A DNA stretch of 54,777 nt from Desulfuromonadaceae bacterium (GCA_012512925.1 JAAZDE010000151.1:1-54777); one strand, 5' to 3'. Positions 42,332 through 51,233 are shown, numbered from the stretch's first letter. Notes: generated by a model not told the origin, from the sequence alone. Numbers and translations are program-made.

Positions 42332-42982
42332 TCACCATTCACCCAGATGGATACTTTCGAAAACCTCGGCGAAGCAGTGGATCACCTGCCCCTCCACCTC
42401 CTCAATCGATGGTTCTTCTCCCAGGTGTTCAGCCATGGAGGTCATCTCCACCCCGGTGAGGCCGCATGGGACAATGGCGCCAAAAGGAGAGAGATAACCG
42501 CCGACATTGAGGGCAAAGCCGTGCCAGCTGATCCAGCGCCGTACGCCAACGCCGATGGAAGCGATTTTTCTGCCGGAAACCCAGACGCCGGTGCGGCCGG
42601 CGAGCCTCTCTGCGGAAATCCCGTAACGACGCAACAGCTTTACAAGGAGTTCCTCCAGCAGCCGCAGAAACCGGTGCAGGTCGCGATTGACGAGGTCAAG
42701 GCCGACGATCGGATAGCCGATGAGCTGACCGGGACCGTGGTAGGTCGTTTCTCCGCCGCGCCGGGCACGGATTACTTCGATGCCGCGGCTTTCAAAATAA
42801 TCGTGCGGCGCCAGAGGACGGAACTCCTTCACCTTGCTGCCGAGGGTGATTACCGGCGGATGCTCGAGGAGAATCAGGAAATCGGCTGTTCCCGCTTCCC
42901 TGTGGGCCAAGAGTTGTTGTTGCAAAGCAAGGCCCGCACGGTATGAGATCCGTCCGGGCCTCAAGGTGAAAAAACCGTTCAC
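42332..42982 (-). CDS. lipB: Octanoyltransferase LipB
   Basis: LipB moves octanoyl from acyl carrier protein to lipoate-dependent proteins. The 216-residue protein carries the signature RRGGETTYHGPGQLIGYPIV (residues about 75-94), the KIASIGVGVRRWISWHG segment with the catalytic Lys, and the acyl-acceptor Cys in IVPCGLTGVEMTSM. The start is GTG at 42982, with an AGG upstream. It is followed by lipA after about 67 bases and preceded by the ferredoxin gene after 38. The LplA salvage enzyme is not seen. Confidence 0.95.
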   Translation of the reverse strand: MNGFFTLRPGRISYRAGLALQQQLLAHREAGTADFLILLEHPPVITLGSKVKEFRPLAPHDYFESRGIEVIRARRGGETTYHGPGQLIGYPIVGLDLVNRDLHRFLRLLEELLVKLLRRYGISAERLAGRTGVWVSGRKIASIGVGVRRWISWHGFALNVGGYLSPFGAIVPCGLTGVEMTSMAEHLGEEPSIEEVEGQVIHCFAEVFESIHLGEW

Positions 42983-43020
42983 ACCGAAACCTGTCCGATG
43001 CGGTTCGAGGTCATTCGGGG

Positions 43021-43212
43021 TTATTCAGACCAGTTGATACAGGAAACCGGGCAGTTTTTCATAACCTCCTCGATGCGGATTTCCGGAGCTCCGGCGGGGT
43101 TGTATACTTCGGCCAGGTCGAAGTGGTTGAAACGAAAAACCGCCGGAAGTGTATCCACGCAGAATCCGCAACGGATACATCTGTCCTGGTCAACAACCGG
43201 TTGCCGGATCAT
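43021..43212 (-). CDS. Small [4Fe-4S] ferredoxin
   Basis: A 63-residue ferredoxin with Cys arranged CIRCGFC near residue 12 and a distal CP pair in MKNCPVSCINWSE, enough for one [4Fe-4S] cluster. The middle lacks a second cluster motif, resembling the single-cluster Fer4-type ferredoxins of sulfate and iron reducers. GAGG stands seven bases before the ATG. It lies eight bases after the rubredoxin stop, so the two are one unit. The electron partner is unknown; LipA needs reducing electrons and lies two genes on, which is only an association. Confidence 0.92.
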   Translation of the reverse strand: MIRQPVVDQDRCIRCGFCVDTLPAVFRFNHFDLAEVYNPAGAPEIRIEEVMKNCPVSCINWSE

Positions 43213-43220
43213 CAGCTACC

Positions 43221-43379
43221 TCATGCCGGTTCGAAATTGCTTTTGTCGGCGCCGCACAGAGGGCAGACCCAGTCATCGGGGATATCTTCGAAAGCGGTTC
43301 CCGGAGCGATGCCGCCGTCCGGGTCGCCAATTTCCGGATCATAAATGTAATTGCATACCACACAACGATATTTGGCCAT
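43221..43379 (-). CDS. Rubredoxin
   Basis: A 52-residue rubredoxin with normal knuckles: [13 protein letters not shown] (Cys 6 and 9) and [15 protein letters not shown] (Cys 39 and 42). The [15 protein letters not shown] loop is complete. It binds one Fe and carries electrons, for example to oxygen- or peroxide-reducing enzymes. AAAGGAGA precedes the ATG. It heads a unit with the ferredoxin. It differs from the rubredoxin at 29825 chiefly in keeping the canonical CxxC, so the two are probably specialised for different partners (inference). Confidence 0.95.
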   Translation of the reverse strand: MAKYRCVVCNYIYDPEIGDPDGGIAPGTAFEDIPDDWVCPLCGADKSNFEPA

Positions 43380-43439
43380 GATTTCTCCTTTAAATTGGGA
43401 TTTCCCTGTCAGGGGAAAATGGGATGATAGTGGCCTTAA

Positions 43440-43468
43440 ATATTAATTGATCACAAAATATTTCGCAA
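43440..43468 (-). promoter_or_regulatory. Candidate promoter of the rubredoxin-ferredoxin-lipBA unit
   Basis: On the minus strand: TTGCGA (43468-43463), 17 bases, TAATAT (43445-43440), each matching four of six consensus bases at ideal spacing. Downstream, between this and the ribosome binding site, is an imperfect palindrome, TTTCCCTGTCAGGGGAAA (43401-43418), a possible operator or 5' hairpin. Confidence 0.4.
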
Positions 43469-43516
43469 CCATGGGAAAGGGGAGATTGATTTTTTGTTGC
43501 AACAGAGTGAAACAAT

Positions 43517-46500
43517 TTATTGCACGGCATTTGTTTCCAGGCCATCGAAGACTCTTTCCAGATTGGTGTAGTTCAGCGGTTGGGTTTCTCCTCCCACGAA
43601 TTCGGCGATGCGCCGCATGCGCAACCGGATGGCCTCTTCGCTGCGATGGCGCAGATCCTCCTCGATTCCGGCGAAGCGGTCCTGAACAAAGGCTTCCTCT
43701 GTTTCCGGGGCCTCCTGGAGATCGAATTCCAGCCGCTCCTGCAGAAACTGCTGGAGCTTTTGATGATAATCGGGGCCGAAATAGAAGACCTCCCGCACCA
43801 ATCCGGAGAAGCTCCGCACGCCGCGGATGTCTTTGCTCTCGATACGATAGGCCTTGAGAAGTTCGGGTTCCAGGTCCTCATAGTTCTGCATCGGCATGTA
43901 CATGCGGGGGAGGTACTGAAGCACCTTTTCCGTTTTTCGGCGGTGTCCACCGATGATGACGGAAGCTCCCACCTCTGTTTTGTCCGCTCCCTTGATCCAC
44001 GGGGCGCCGGTGATGCCGAAATTGTTGAGCACCGGCAGGTTGATCAGCACGGAAAGGGTGTTGATGGCCAGGGCGAAGCCTGCCGAGGGGCCGCCCACCG
44101 TGTAGGAGGTGCTGAGTAACTGGTGATGGAGGGAATAGCCCTGAAGATATTGGCCGAGGACCCGTGAGACGTTCAGGTCCGGGCACAGGGACTGGAGGTA
44201 GTTTTCCACCAGGGTCAGCGCCTCCTGGGCGCTCTGCCGGGTCATCTGCACCGCCAGATCGATTTCGGCGGCGGCGGGGGAGGCGCTGGAGACCGCTCCG
44301 GTGACGACGATTTTCTCCGGGAAGATCTGGTAGACCAGGGAGGAGGCGATGGGGAGCAGGACGCCGGAGGTATCGTTGGCTCCCACCCCGACCACGAAAC
44401 CGACCTGGGGCTCTTTGGAGAGTTCCGTTTCCAGGAATTTGTCGAGCTGCTGTTTCCCCTTGCGGGTCGGGCTGTGGGCCAGTTGAATCTTGGCGTTGAC
44501 CAGATGGCGCTGAGTGATGGGATAGATCTTCTCGGCGCGGCGGTGGTCCATGTCGGCGGCGACCTCGTCGAGGCAGGAGAGCATCTCCTCTTCACTGCGG
44601 CGGGCCCTGGCGAAGAGATCGGAGCCGCTTGATACCGCCTCCATGAGGCTGAGGAGCGTCTTGGCGTTGAAGCGGACGAAACGGAGGCGCTCTTCCGGCG
44701 ATCCCTGAAGGGCGGTTTTCAGCTTGGCGAGGATTTCCACCTCGGTTTTGTGCAGACTGCGCACCTTCTCGGCGAAGGCGGTGAAATCGGCCGGGGTGTC
44801 GCACAGGCCCCGCGCCACCCGGACCATGTCCTCGTAGCCAAGTCCTTCGTCGAGGGGCATGCCGTCCAGTTCCTTGCGCAGGATGCGGATCGCGTCCTCT
44901 TCACGCAACTGCCCCGGCACGTTAAGCACCTTGAGCCGCTTGGAACGGATCAGGGCCGGGTCGAGGATGTCGAGGCGGTTGGTGGTCAGCACCGTGAAGA
45001 CGTGGTTGAGGGGGGATTCGCCGTCGATGATGGAAAGGAACTTGTTGGTCACCTTGTCGTAGGGGGAGCCTCCCTGCTGGCTGCGGCGCGGGGCGATGGC
45101 GTCCCCTTCGTCGAAGAAGACCAGACAGGGGGAGATCATTTTGGCGATGTCGTAGATCCGTTCCAGGTTCTCCACCATCGACTCATAGGGGTTGTTGGGG
45201 TCGGAGAGGTCGTTGACATGGACGGCGAGATCCTGAATCTCGGAATTTTCCCCCAGCCAGGCCTTGACCATATAGGTCTTCCCCGAACCGGGGGGGCCGG
45301 TGAGAACCACCCCCTTCTCGTCCTGGACATTGTAGTAGAGGGAGTTGTTGGCCATCTCGGAAAACTCGTCCTTGATCGCGCCGATGTAGTCCTGCCAGTG
45401 GACATCCCGTCCCATTCGTCCCGACACTCGGTTGTACAGGCCGCCGTAGACGTTCTTGGCCACCGACTTGAAGGCATCGCGGACCAGGAATTGGTCGTCC
45501 AGGTAGCCGGCCTTGAAGTCCCCCTTGAGGGTGATCACCGAATCGATCAGGCGGCGCACGTAGGCCGGGGTGATGCGCAGGCTGCGGTTGCGGAAGATGT
45601 TAGCCAGGCGGTTGACCGTTTCCTGGGCCAGGGCCTCGATGAGGGTCTTGTCTTCTTCGGAGGAAAGGTGAATAAAGAGGTTGTTGCGCCGCAGTTCGAG
45701 GCGCACCACCTCTTTGAGGTTGTTGGTGTCCTGCCAGTAGTCGCTGATGTCGATCACCTTGCCCCGTTCCACGAAGCGCCGGTAGAGCGACTGTTCGATC
45801 TGCTCCGGCTGGTCGGTGGTGGCGATCAGCAGGCAGTCTCTTTTGCCTTGAGTGATCTCGTCGAAGATAATGTTGGCGGTGTCGATCAGGGTCCCTTGCT
45901 GGCTTTTGACGGTGCTGGTCTGATCGGGGCGGCCGAAGGCGGAGTGAGCCTCTTCCAGATGACGGATGCAGGTCTGGTTGGGTTCGCCCATCGCCTTGCG
46001 CAGCCGGTTCCCCGGCTCCCCGGCAAAGGCGGTCTGGTAGTCGTTGGGGGTGATCACCGCGTAGTCGACGAAGATGCCGCTTTCTCCCAGGGAGTAGAGG
46101 GCCTCGGCCACCCGCTTGCGGTAGAGATACTTGAGGATGGGGATCCGTGACAGAAATTTGAGCTGTTCGATGCGGCGCATCCTTTCGATTTCCACCGCCA
46201 GTTCCGGGTCGACATCCTCCAGGCTTTTCCAGATCGGCTGGTTTTTGAGCACCTCCTCCTTTTTGGCCTTGAGGTCGATGGTGGGCCGCACCTCATTGGA
46301 GAAGATCGTCTCCTCCAGGGTCTGGGTTACCGTGGCGCTTTTGCCGCTGCCGGAGGGGCCGATGACCAGGATCAAAGGGGAGCGGGGGACGCTGGAATCC
46401 TGGGAATATTCCTTGAGGATGTGGGCACGGTAGATTTTTTCGAAAAAATCGTGCAGGGAAGGGGGAACGAAGATGTCGGCGGTTTCCCGCTCCAGCAGAT

Positions 46501-46846
46501 AGGTCAGGTAGTGATATTCATGCCAGTTGAGCTCGCGGGCGAGAATCTTGTTCCAGGCCGCGCCGGCGCTGGAGGAGCCGGAGATCTCGAAACGGCGATG
46601 CCAGTCGGAGAGCGCTTCCGGGTTGCGCAGCATCTGGAAGCGCCGCTCCGTGGACCACAGGAGGTTTTTGAACAGGTCGCGGAAGAAGCGCAAGGGGGTG
46701 CGTTTGGGGCGGAACTGGCGCAGCCGCTGGAGGACGAAAACGCGGCTTTCGTAGCTCCAGCTGTCCACCAGGTTCTGGATCTGGCGCAGCCGCTTCTCCG
46801 AGATGCGGACGTTGATGGGGGTTTTGGTTTTGCGCACCGTCGACAT
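43517..46846 (-). CDS. Dual-AAA+ Lon-type (S16) protease
   Basis: A 1109-residue protein with an unusual layout. An N-terminal helical region (1-150) precedes a first AAA+ module (GPSGSGKS at 163-170, Walker B IIFDE about 326-330). A second, FtsH/CDC48-like AAA+ module has GPPGSGKT at 517-524 and CLVFFDEGDAI about 574-584. The C-terminal Lon protease domain holds the catalytic Ser in YTVGGPSAGFA (Ser 921) and the catalytic Lys in IIGGHRRKTEKV (Lys 971). LonA and LonB have a single AAA module and end soon after the protease; this has two and a 130-residue tail. It has no membrane helix of its own. The SPFH gene lies 34 bases upstream, so it probably works at the membrane with that protein. Confidence 0.85.
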   Translation of the reverse strand: MSTVRKTKTPINVRISEKRLRQIQNLVDSWSYESRVFVLQRLRQFRPKRTPLRFFRDLFKNLLWSTERRFQMLRNPEALSDWHRRFEISGSSSAGAAWNKILARELNWHEYHYLTYLLERETADIFVPPSLHDFFEKIYRAHILKEYSQDSSVPRSPLILVIGPSGSGKSATVTQTLEETIFSNEVRPTIDLKAKKEEVLKNQPIWKSLEDVDPELAVEIERMRRIEQLKFLSRIPILKYLYRKRVAEALYSLGESGIFVDYAVITPNDYQTAFAGEPGNRLRKAMGEPNQTCIRHLEEAHSAFGRPDQTSTVKSQQGTLIDTANIIFDEITQGKRDCLLIATTDQPEQIEQSLYRRFVERGKVIDISDYWQDTNNLKEVVRLELRRNNLFIHLSSEEDKTLIEALAQETVNRLANIFRNRSLRITPAYVRRLIDSVITLKGDFKAGYLDDQFLVRDAFKSVAKNVYGGLYNRVSGRMGRDVHWQDYIGAIKDEFSEMANNSLYYNVQDEKGVVLTGPPGSGKTYMVKAWLGENSEIQDLAVHVNDLSDPNNPYESMVENLERIYDIAKMISPCLVFFDEGDAIAPRRSQQGGSPYDKVTNKFLSIIDGESPLNHVFTVLTTNRLDILDPALIRSKRLKVLNVPGQLREEDAIRILRKELDGMPLDEGLGYEDMVRVARGLCDTPADFTAFAEKVRSLHKTEVEILAKLKTALQGSPEERLRFVRFNAKTLLSLMEAVSSGSDLFARARRSEEEMLSCLDEVAADMDHRRAEKIYPITQRHLVNAKIQLAHSPTRKGKQQLDKFLETELSKEPQVGFVVGVGANDTSGVLLPIASSLVYQIFPEKIVVTGAVSSASPAAAEIDLAVQMTRQSAQEALTLVENYLQSLCPDLNVSRVLGQYLQGYSLHHQLLSTSYTVGGPSAGFALAINTLSVLINLPVLNNFGITGAPWIKGADKTEVGASVIIGGHRRKTEKVLQYLPRMYMPMQNYEDLEPELLKAYRIESKDIRGVRSFSGLVREVFYFGPDYHQKLQQFLQERLEFDLQEAPETEEAFVQDRFAGIEEDLRHRSEEAIRLRMRRIAEFVGGETQPLNYTNLERVFDGLETNAVQ

Positions 46847-46880
46847 GTTTTTCCTACGTTGGTCCTGTTTCCGCGGTTGA

Positions 46881-47918
46881 TTATCGGGGGGCAGTCTGCC
46901 AAGGGTACTGGTAGGTCCGCAGGGCTTCTCTCAGTGTCGGCTCATTCCCCTGGCCATCCATGGCGGCAACCCCGTTTTTTTGCGGCCGGGGTGGTCCCGG
47001 CGACGGCGAGGTCGGCAGAACCACGGGCGGGCTGCCTCCGGAATTGTTGAGGACGACGGTGTTCTGGCCGTGGACATTCTTTTCATAAGCCATGGCCCAT
47101 TTCTGCTGGTTGAGGAATTCGAAGAGCACCTGGTCGCTGCGCGAGTCGAGATTCAGCGCCTCGCGGAATTCGCGGATGGAATCACTGTAGGCGGCGTAGA
47201 GCTTGCGGGTCCGGCTCGCCTCCTGGTCGGCGGCGTAGTTTTCCGCCTCGGCGATCATCTCGCGGCGTTTCTTCTCTTCGCTGGCTTCGACCAACTTGTC
47301 GCCGAAGCGGGTATCCCGCAGGACGAAGGAGACGATCTCAACCCCGTACTTCCTTTCCAGGGTGGGTCCGCCGACGTTGATCGGCTTGTCCTTGAGAGAC
47401 TCATAGATCATTTCCTTAATCCGGGCGCGGTTGGAAATCAGCTCATCCACCGTCTTTCCCTGCATCACGTCCTTGACCATGCCGTCGAAATCAGCCTGCA
47501 GAAGTTCCTTGGGGGCGCGGTTTTCAATCCCCCATTTCTCCAGATCGAGGATGCGGTAGGTCATCATGGCACTGACATAGAGGGCCACATTGCCGCTGGA
47601 AATGATGCGCTGAACATCCGGTTCTCCCCCCAGGTAGAGTTCCTGGTTCATCAACGGCACCTCCAATTCCAGGCGGGAGAAGAAGGGGGGTCGGGCATGC
47701 CAGCCGACATCATCCACCACCCGCCGGTTGCCAGCCAGATCCTCCAGGATCACCGCGTAGTTGCGGCGCACCTTGTAGATGGTCTTGGTGGCGTAGACCA
47801 GAGCGATGGCGTAATAGAAAAGAATGCCGACGATCAGGAAGATACTGCCTTTTTTCAGGATGCTTTTTATCCTGCCTCGCTGCAGAAGCTGAAAACGCTG
47901 TTTGTCTTGCTGCTCCAC
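46881..47918 (-). CDS. SPFH/band 7 (stomatin-prohibitin-like) membrane protein
   Basis: A 345-residue protein with a short basic cytoplasmic lead, one N-terminal membrane helix (SIFLIVGILFYYAIALVYA, about 25-43) and an SPFH domain (about 50-250). The domain includes YKVRRNYAVILEDLAGN, VALYVSAMMTYRI, ERKYGVEIVSFVLRDTRF and the charged coiled-coil EEKKRREMIAEAENYAAD, as in HflC and prohibitins. It ends in a Pro-rich tail. The start is GTG at 47918, five bases after AAGGAGG. SPFH proteins form large rings around membrane AAA proteases, for example HflKC with FtsH. Here the partner gene is a Lon-type AAA protease. HflK-like partners are not seen. Confidence 0.85.
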   Translation of the reverse strand: MEQQDKQRFQLLQRGRIKSILKKGSIFLIVGILFYYAIALVYATKTIYKVRRNYAVILEDLAGNRRVVDDVGWHARPPFFSRLELEVPLMNQELYLGGEPDVQRIISSGNVALYVSAMMTYRILDLEKWGIENRAPKELLQADFDGMVKDVMQGKTVDELISNRARIKEMIYESLKDKPINVGGPTLERKYGVEIVSFVLRDTRFGDKLVEASEEKKRREMIAEAENYAADQEASRTRKLYAAYSDSIREFREALNLDSRSDQVLFEFLNQQKWAMAYEKNVHGQNTVVLNNSGGSPPVVLPTSPSPGPPRPQKNGVAAMDGQGNEPTLREALRTYQYPWQTAPR

Positions 47919-48040
47919 GCCATCCTCCTTTTTAAAAAGTTCCTAGAATATGATAGCATCTTTCCATCGATTTCCTATAGCCAGGAGAAGGTTCGATTTG
48001 GTTGAAACAGGAAGAAAGACCGGGAAAGGATTGAATTGAC

Positions 48041-49144
48041 ATGAGCGGAAAGGTCTATTTTGCCGATACCCGCACCAGTTCCGAGGAAAACCTCCACGAC
48101 AAGGTGTTGCGATTGATGGAGGCGGCGGGGATCGAAAACGTTATCCACAGCGGCGATCTGACGGCAGTCAAAACCCACTTCGGGGAGAAGGGAGGGCATG
48201 CCTATGTGCGTCCCACTTTTCTGCGCCGGGTCATTGATCGCCTCAGGAGGGGCGGGGCTCTTCCATTTATCACCGACAGCTGCACTCTTTATCCGGGGGA
48301 GCGCAAGGAGGCGGTTTCGGCGCTGCGCTGCGGCATCGAGAACGGACTGGCCTTTGCCGTGGTTGGGGCGCCGTTGATCCTCTGCGACGGCTTGCGCGGT
48401 CATTCGGCGCGGCGTGTACCCATCGACGGGGGAATCCTCGCCAGCGTCGATATCGGGGAAGTGATACTCGAGGCCGACTCCATGGTGGTCGTCTCCCATT
48501 TCAAAGGGCATGAACTGACCGGCTTCGGCGGCGCGATTAAGAATCTCGGCATGGGCTGCAGCAGCCGTCAGGGAAAGATGGAGCAGCATTCCAGTATCGC
48601 GCCGCGGGTCAGTGAAGAGGCCTGCACCGCCTGCCGCGTCTGCCTCAAGGCCTGTGCTCACGATGCCATCGTCATGAAGGGGAAGGCTTTCATCGTTCCC
48701 GGGAAATGCGTTGGCTGTGCCCGTTGCATCGGCGTCTGCCCGGAGAGGGCGATCCGTATCCAGTGGAACGAAAGCGCCGACATGGCGATGAAAAAAATGG
48801 CCGAGTATGCCCTGGGAGCCCTGCATGGCAAGAAAGGAAAGGCGCTGTTTATCAATTTCATCGTGCAAGTCTCCCCCGACTGTGACTGTTACCCCCATTC
48901 CGACGCTCCCATCGTTCCCGATATCGGTATCCTTGCCGGGACCGACCCGGTGGCCCTCGACCAAGCCTCGGCCGATCTGGTCAACCAAAGTGCGGGACTG
49001 CCCAACACCGCCCTGAAGAGCGGCCATGAACCGGGGGGGGACAAATTCCGCGGCGTTCATCCCGCCATCGACTGGGAAACGACCCTGGAGCATGGTGAGA
49101 AGATCGGCCTCGGCGGCCGAAAGTATGAACTGGTTCGATTTTAA
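48041..49144 (+). CDS. DUF362 domain protein with two [4Fe-4S] clusters
   Basis: A 367-residue protein with a DUF362 core (VYFADTRTSSEENLHDK, the KTHFGEKGGHAYVRP motif and VVSHFKGHELTGFGGAIKNLGMG) and an inserted 2x[4Fe-4S] ferredoxin module: CTACRVCLKAC (about 190-200) and CVGCARCIGVCPE (about 218-230). These proteins are common in anaerobes and their electron-transfer partner is generally unknown. AGGA lies about ten bases before the ATG. It starts 122 bases after the SPFH gene on the other strand, so the shared space holds divergent promoters. No signal peptide is seen. Confidence 0.9.
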   Translation: MSGKVYFADTRTSSEENLHDKVLRLMEAAGIENVIHSGDLTAVKTHFGEKGGHAYVRPTFLRRVIDRLRRGGALPFITDSCTLYPGERKEAVSALRCGIENGLAFAVVGAPLILCDGLRGHSARRVPIDGGILASVDIGEVILEADSMVVVSHFKGHELTGFGGAIKNLGMGCSSRQGKMEQHSSIAPRVSEEACTACRVCLKACAHDAIVMKGKAFIVPGKCVGCARCIGVCPERAIRIQWNESADMAMKKMAEYALGALHGKKGKALFINFIVQVSPDCDCYPHSDAPIVPDIGILAGTDPVALDQASADLVNQSAGLPNTALKSGHEPGGDKFRGVHPAIDWETTLEHGEKIGLGGRKYELVRF

Positions 49145-49278
49145 TAGACAAGGCGGATAAAAATCCCGACATCAAATTCCAGGAGCACCCCAGGGGCGGC
49201 GGGTCTGGGCCGTTCCTGCATCCTGGCCGGATCAGTTTTGAAAAGGGGCAAGAGGCGGTACAATGAAGATAGCAGGGG

Positions 49279-49524
49279 TTACAGCGGCTGGTAATCCTCG
49301 GGAGGGGGAATTTCCGTCAGCCCCGTTTCCTTCTCCAGGGCCAGGATCAGTGCCTCGGCGTCGCGGCGCCGGGTCGGCGAGTAACCGATTTCCACCACCG
49401 CCCTGCTGGGGTCGAGGGTGCGCATGAAGGCCAGACCGTCGTAGCTCTCCAGGATGAATCGGAGGTAGGCAATCTGGTTTCTGGAAACCAGGAAACAACG
49501 GCTCAAAAAATGGTGGTAAAGCAT
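49279..49524 (-). CDS. DUF4911 family protein
   Basis: An 81-residue cytosolic protein with the DUF4911 pattern: RNQIAYLRFILESYDGLAFM, then ALVVEIGYSPTRRRDAEALI-like sequence and an EIPPPEDYQPL tail. Function is unknown; it is widespread in Desulfuromonadales and sulfate reducers. GGGAGC stands before the ATG. It is divergent from alanine dehydrogenase, with 74 bases between starts, and faces the DUF362 gene tail to tail. Confidence 0.75.
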   Translation of the reverse strand: MLYHHFLSRCFLVSRNQIAYLRFILESYDGLAFMRTLDPSRAVVEIGYSPTRRRDAEALILALEKETGLTEIPPPEDYQPL

Positions 49525-49598
49525 GGTGCTCCCTTTTGAGGGCTGCTTGCAATGGACAGTTTTTCGGCTGCCGGCCGTCTCCGGGAAAGGATCAAACC

Positions 49599-50702
49599 AT
49601 GGTTATCGGGGTGCCCAGGGAAATCAAGGTCAGGGAATATCGGGTCGGAATGACCCCGGCGGGGGTCCATGCCCTGGTCGAGGACGGCCATACGGTGCTC
49701 CTCGAGAAGGGGGCCGGTGAGGCCAGCGGCATCGGCGACCAGGATTACCTCCACGCCGGAGCGGGGATCATCGATTCGGCGGCGCAGCTCTATGCCGAAA
49801 GCGAGCTGATCGCCAAGGTCAAGGAGCCCCTGCCGCAGGAGTATCCTTTCTTCCGTGAGGGGCAGATGCTTTTCGCCTACCTCCATCTGGCTCCCAACCC
49901 CGACCTGACCCGTTTTTTGCTGGAGCGGCGCATCACCGGCATCGCTTACGAAACCGTGCAGCTCGACGATGGTTCGCTGCCGCTCCTGTTCCCCATGAGT
50001 CTCATCGCCGGGCGGATGGCGGTGCAGGTCGGCGCCCATTTTCTGGAGAAGGAAAATGGCGGCAAGGGGTTGCTCCTCTCCGGTGCTCCGGGGGTGCCGC
50101 CGGGCAAGGTGGTTGTCCTCGGCGGCGGCGCCGTGGGGGAAAACGCCGCGCGGCTGGCCGTCGGCGCCAAAGCCGATGTGACCCTGGTCGACATCAATCT
50201 CAAGAAACTGACCCTTCTCGACGAGCAGTACGAAGGGCGGCTCAAAACCCTCTTCTCCACTCCGTTCAATGTTCGGGAAGCGGTGGCCGCCGCCGATCTG
50301 GTGATTGGCGCCGTTCTCATTCCGGGCGGGAAAACTCCCCATCTGGTGACCAAAGAGATGGTCGCCGAAATGACGCCGGGAAGCGTCATCGTCGACGTCT
50401 CCATCGATCAGGGGGGGTGCGTGGAAACCATCCATCCCACCACCCATGAGCATCCGGTTTACGAGGTCAACGGGGTGCTTCATTACGGCGTGACCAACAT
50501 TCCAGGGGCGGTTTGCCGCACCAGTACCTTCGCCCTGACCAACACCACCCTGCCCTATCTCCGCAAATTGGCCGCCGGAGGTTTCGACGCCCTGCTCGGG
50601 GACCGGGCCTTTCTTCTTGGCCTCAACACCCATGCCGGCAAGGTGCGCCACACGGCGGTCGCGGAGGCGCTCGATCTGCCTTGCGAACCGTTGGCCGGGT
50701 GA
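49599..50702 (+). CDS. ald: Alanine dehydrogenase
   Basis: Reversibly converts alanine and NAD+ to pyruvate, ammonia and NADH. The 367-residue protein starts MVIGVPREIKVREYRVGMTPAG and has the substrate/His region FAYLHLAPNPDLTRFLLE, the NAD-binding VVVLGGGAVGENAARLA and the C-terminal LNTHAGKVRHTAVAEALDLP. I chose ATG 49599 because the family begins with MxIGVPREIK, with AAGGA upstream; the frame extends back to 49536. It is full length. In anaerobes it may supply alanine or ammonia as needed; no linked amino-acid genes are present. Confidence 0.96.
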   Translation: MVIGVPREIKVREYRVGMTPAGVHALVEDGHTVLLEKGAGEASGIGDQDYLHAGAGIIDSAAQLYAESELIAKVKEPLPQEYPFFREGQMLFAYLHLAPNPDLTRFLLERRITGIAYETVQLDDGSLPLLFPMSLIAGRMAVQVGAHFLEKENGGKGLLLSGAPGVPPGKVVVLGGGAVGENAARLAVGAKADVTLVDINLKKLTLLDEQYEGRLKTLFSTPFNVREAVAAADLVIGAVLIPGGKTPHLVTKEMVAEMTPGSVIVDVSIDQGGCVETIHPTTHEHPVYEVNGVLHYGVTNIPGAVCRTSTFALTNTTLPYLRKLAAGGFDALLGDRAFLLGLNTHAGKVRHTAVAEALDLPCEPLAG

Positions 50703-50711
50703 CGTCTTATC

Positions 50712-51233
50712 TTACCCATTGCCGCAGTGGTGCGTATGGAGAAGGAGCGCCATTACGGTCTTGGCGTCGGTGATTTCCCCCCGCTCCAGCAGGGCCAGGG
50801 CTTCCTGCAAGGGGAGCCTGAGCACCTCGATGAATTCATCCTCTTCCAGTGCCTGCTCCCCTTCTTCCGTCACCTCCGCCGCAAAAAGGTGCAGGTAGAT
50901 GTCGGAGAAACCGACGGCGGTGTAAAAGTTGCCCAAAGGGCTGAGTCGCTCCACCCGGCAGCCGATCTCTTCCTCGATTTCCCGCCGGGCGCACTGTTCC
51001 GGGGTTTCTCCTTCCTCCAGCCGTCCGGCCGGGATTTCCAGAATCATGCCGTCGATAGAGGGACGGTACTGGCGGATCAAAATTATCCGGTCGTCTTTCA
51101 GCAGCGGCAACACCGCGGCGGCGCCGGGATGGCGAACAATTTCGAAATGGGAAAGGCGGCCGTCGGGCATGCGGTGCTCCTCGATACCCACCGAAAAGAC
51201 CCGTCCCCGGAAGATTTCCTTTTTGTCGGACAT
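50712..51233 (-). CDS. Nudix hydrolase, ADP-ribose pyrophosphatase-like
   Basis: A 173-residue Nudix protein. The Nudix box is complete: GRLEEGETPEQCARREIEEEIGC, with the REIEEEIG core. Upstream, IEIPAGRLEEGE-type context and FSVGIEEHRMPDGRLSHFEIVRH are as in NudF/ADP-ribose pyrophosphatases, which cleave ADP-ribose to AMP and ribose 5-phosphate. I chose ATG 51233 as the family's first residues (MSDKKEIFRGRVFSV) follow it, with AAGGA upstream. It starts 16 bases after the LOG-family gene and is cotranscribed. The exact substrate is not certain. Confidence 0.92.
   Translation of the reverse strand: MSDKKEIFRGRVFSVGIEEHRMPDGRLSHFEIVRHPGAAAVLPLLKDDRIILIRQYRPSIDGMILEIPAGRLEEGETPEQCARREIEEEIGCRVERLSPLGNFYTAVGFSDIYLHLFAAEVTEEGEQALEEDEFIEVLRLPLQEALALLERGEITDAKTVMALLLHTHHCGNG

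Noticed and set aside
43490-43516. A half parS-like GTGAAACA after the Lon-type gene.
   Set aside because: Only one half-site is present and it is not palindromic; ParB needs the full 16-base element.
44750-46150. A 466-codon frame antisense to the Lon-type protease.
   Set aside because: Its existence follows from codon bias of the sense gene; composition is G/V/D/H-rich without motifs.
48143-48151. TTATCCACA, a DnaA-box match.
   Set aside because: A single copy inside the DUF362 coding region (VIHS codons), far from the expected origin and without neighbouring boxes.
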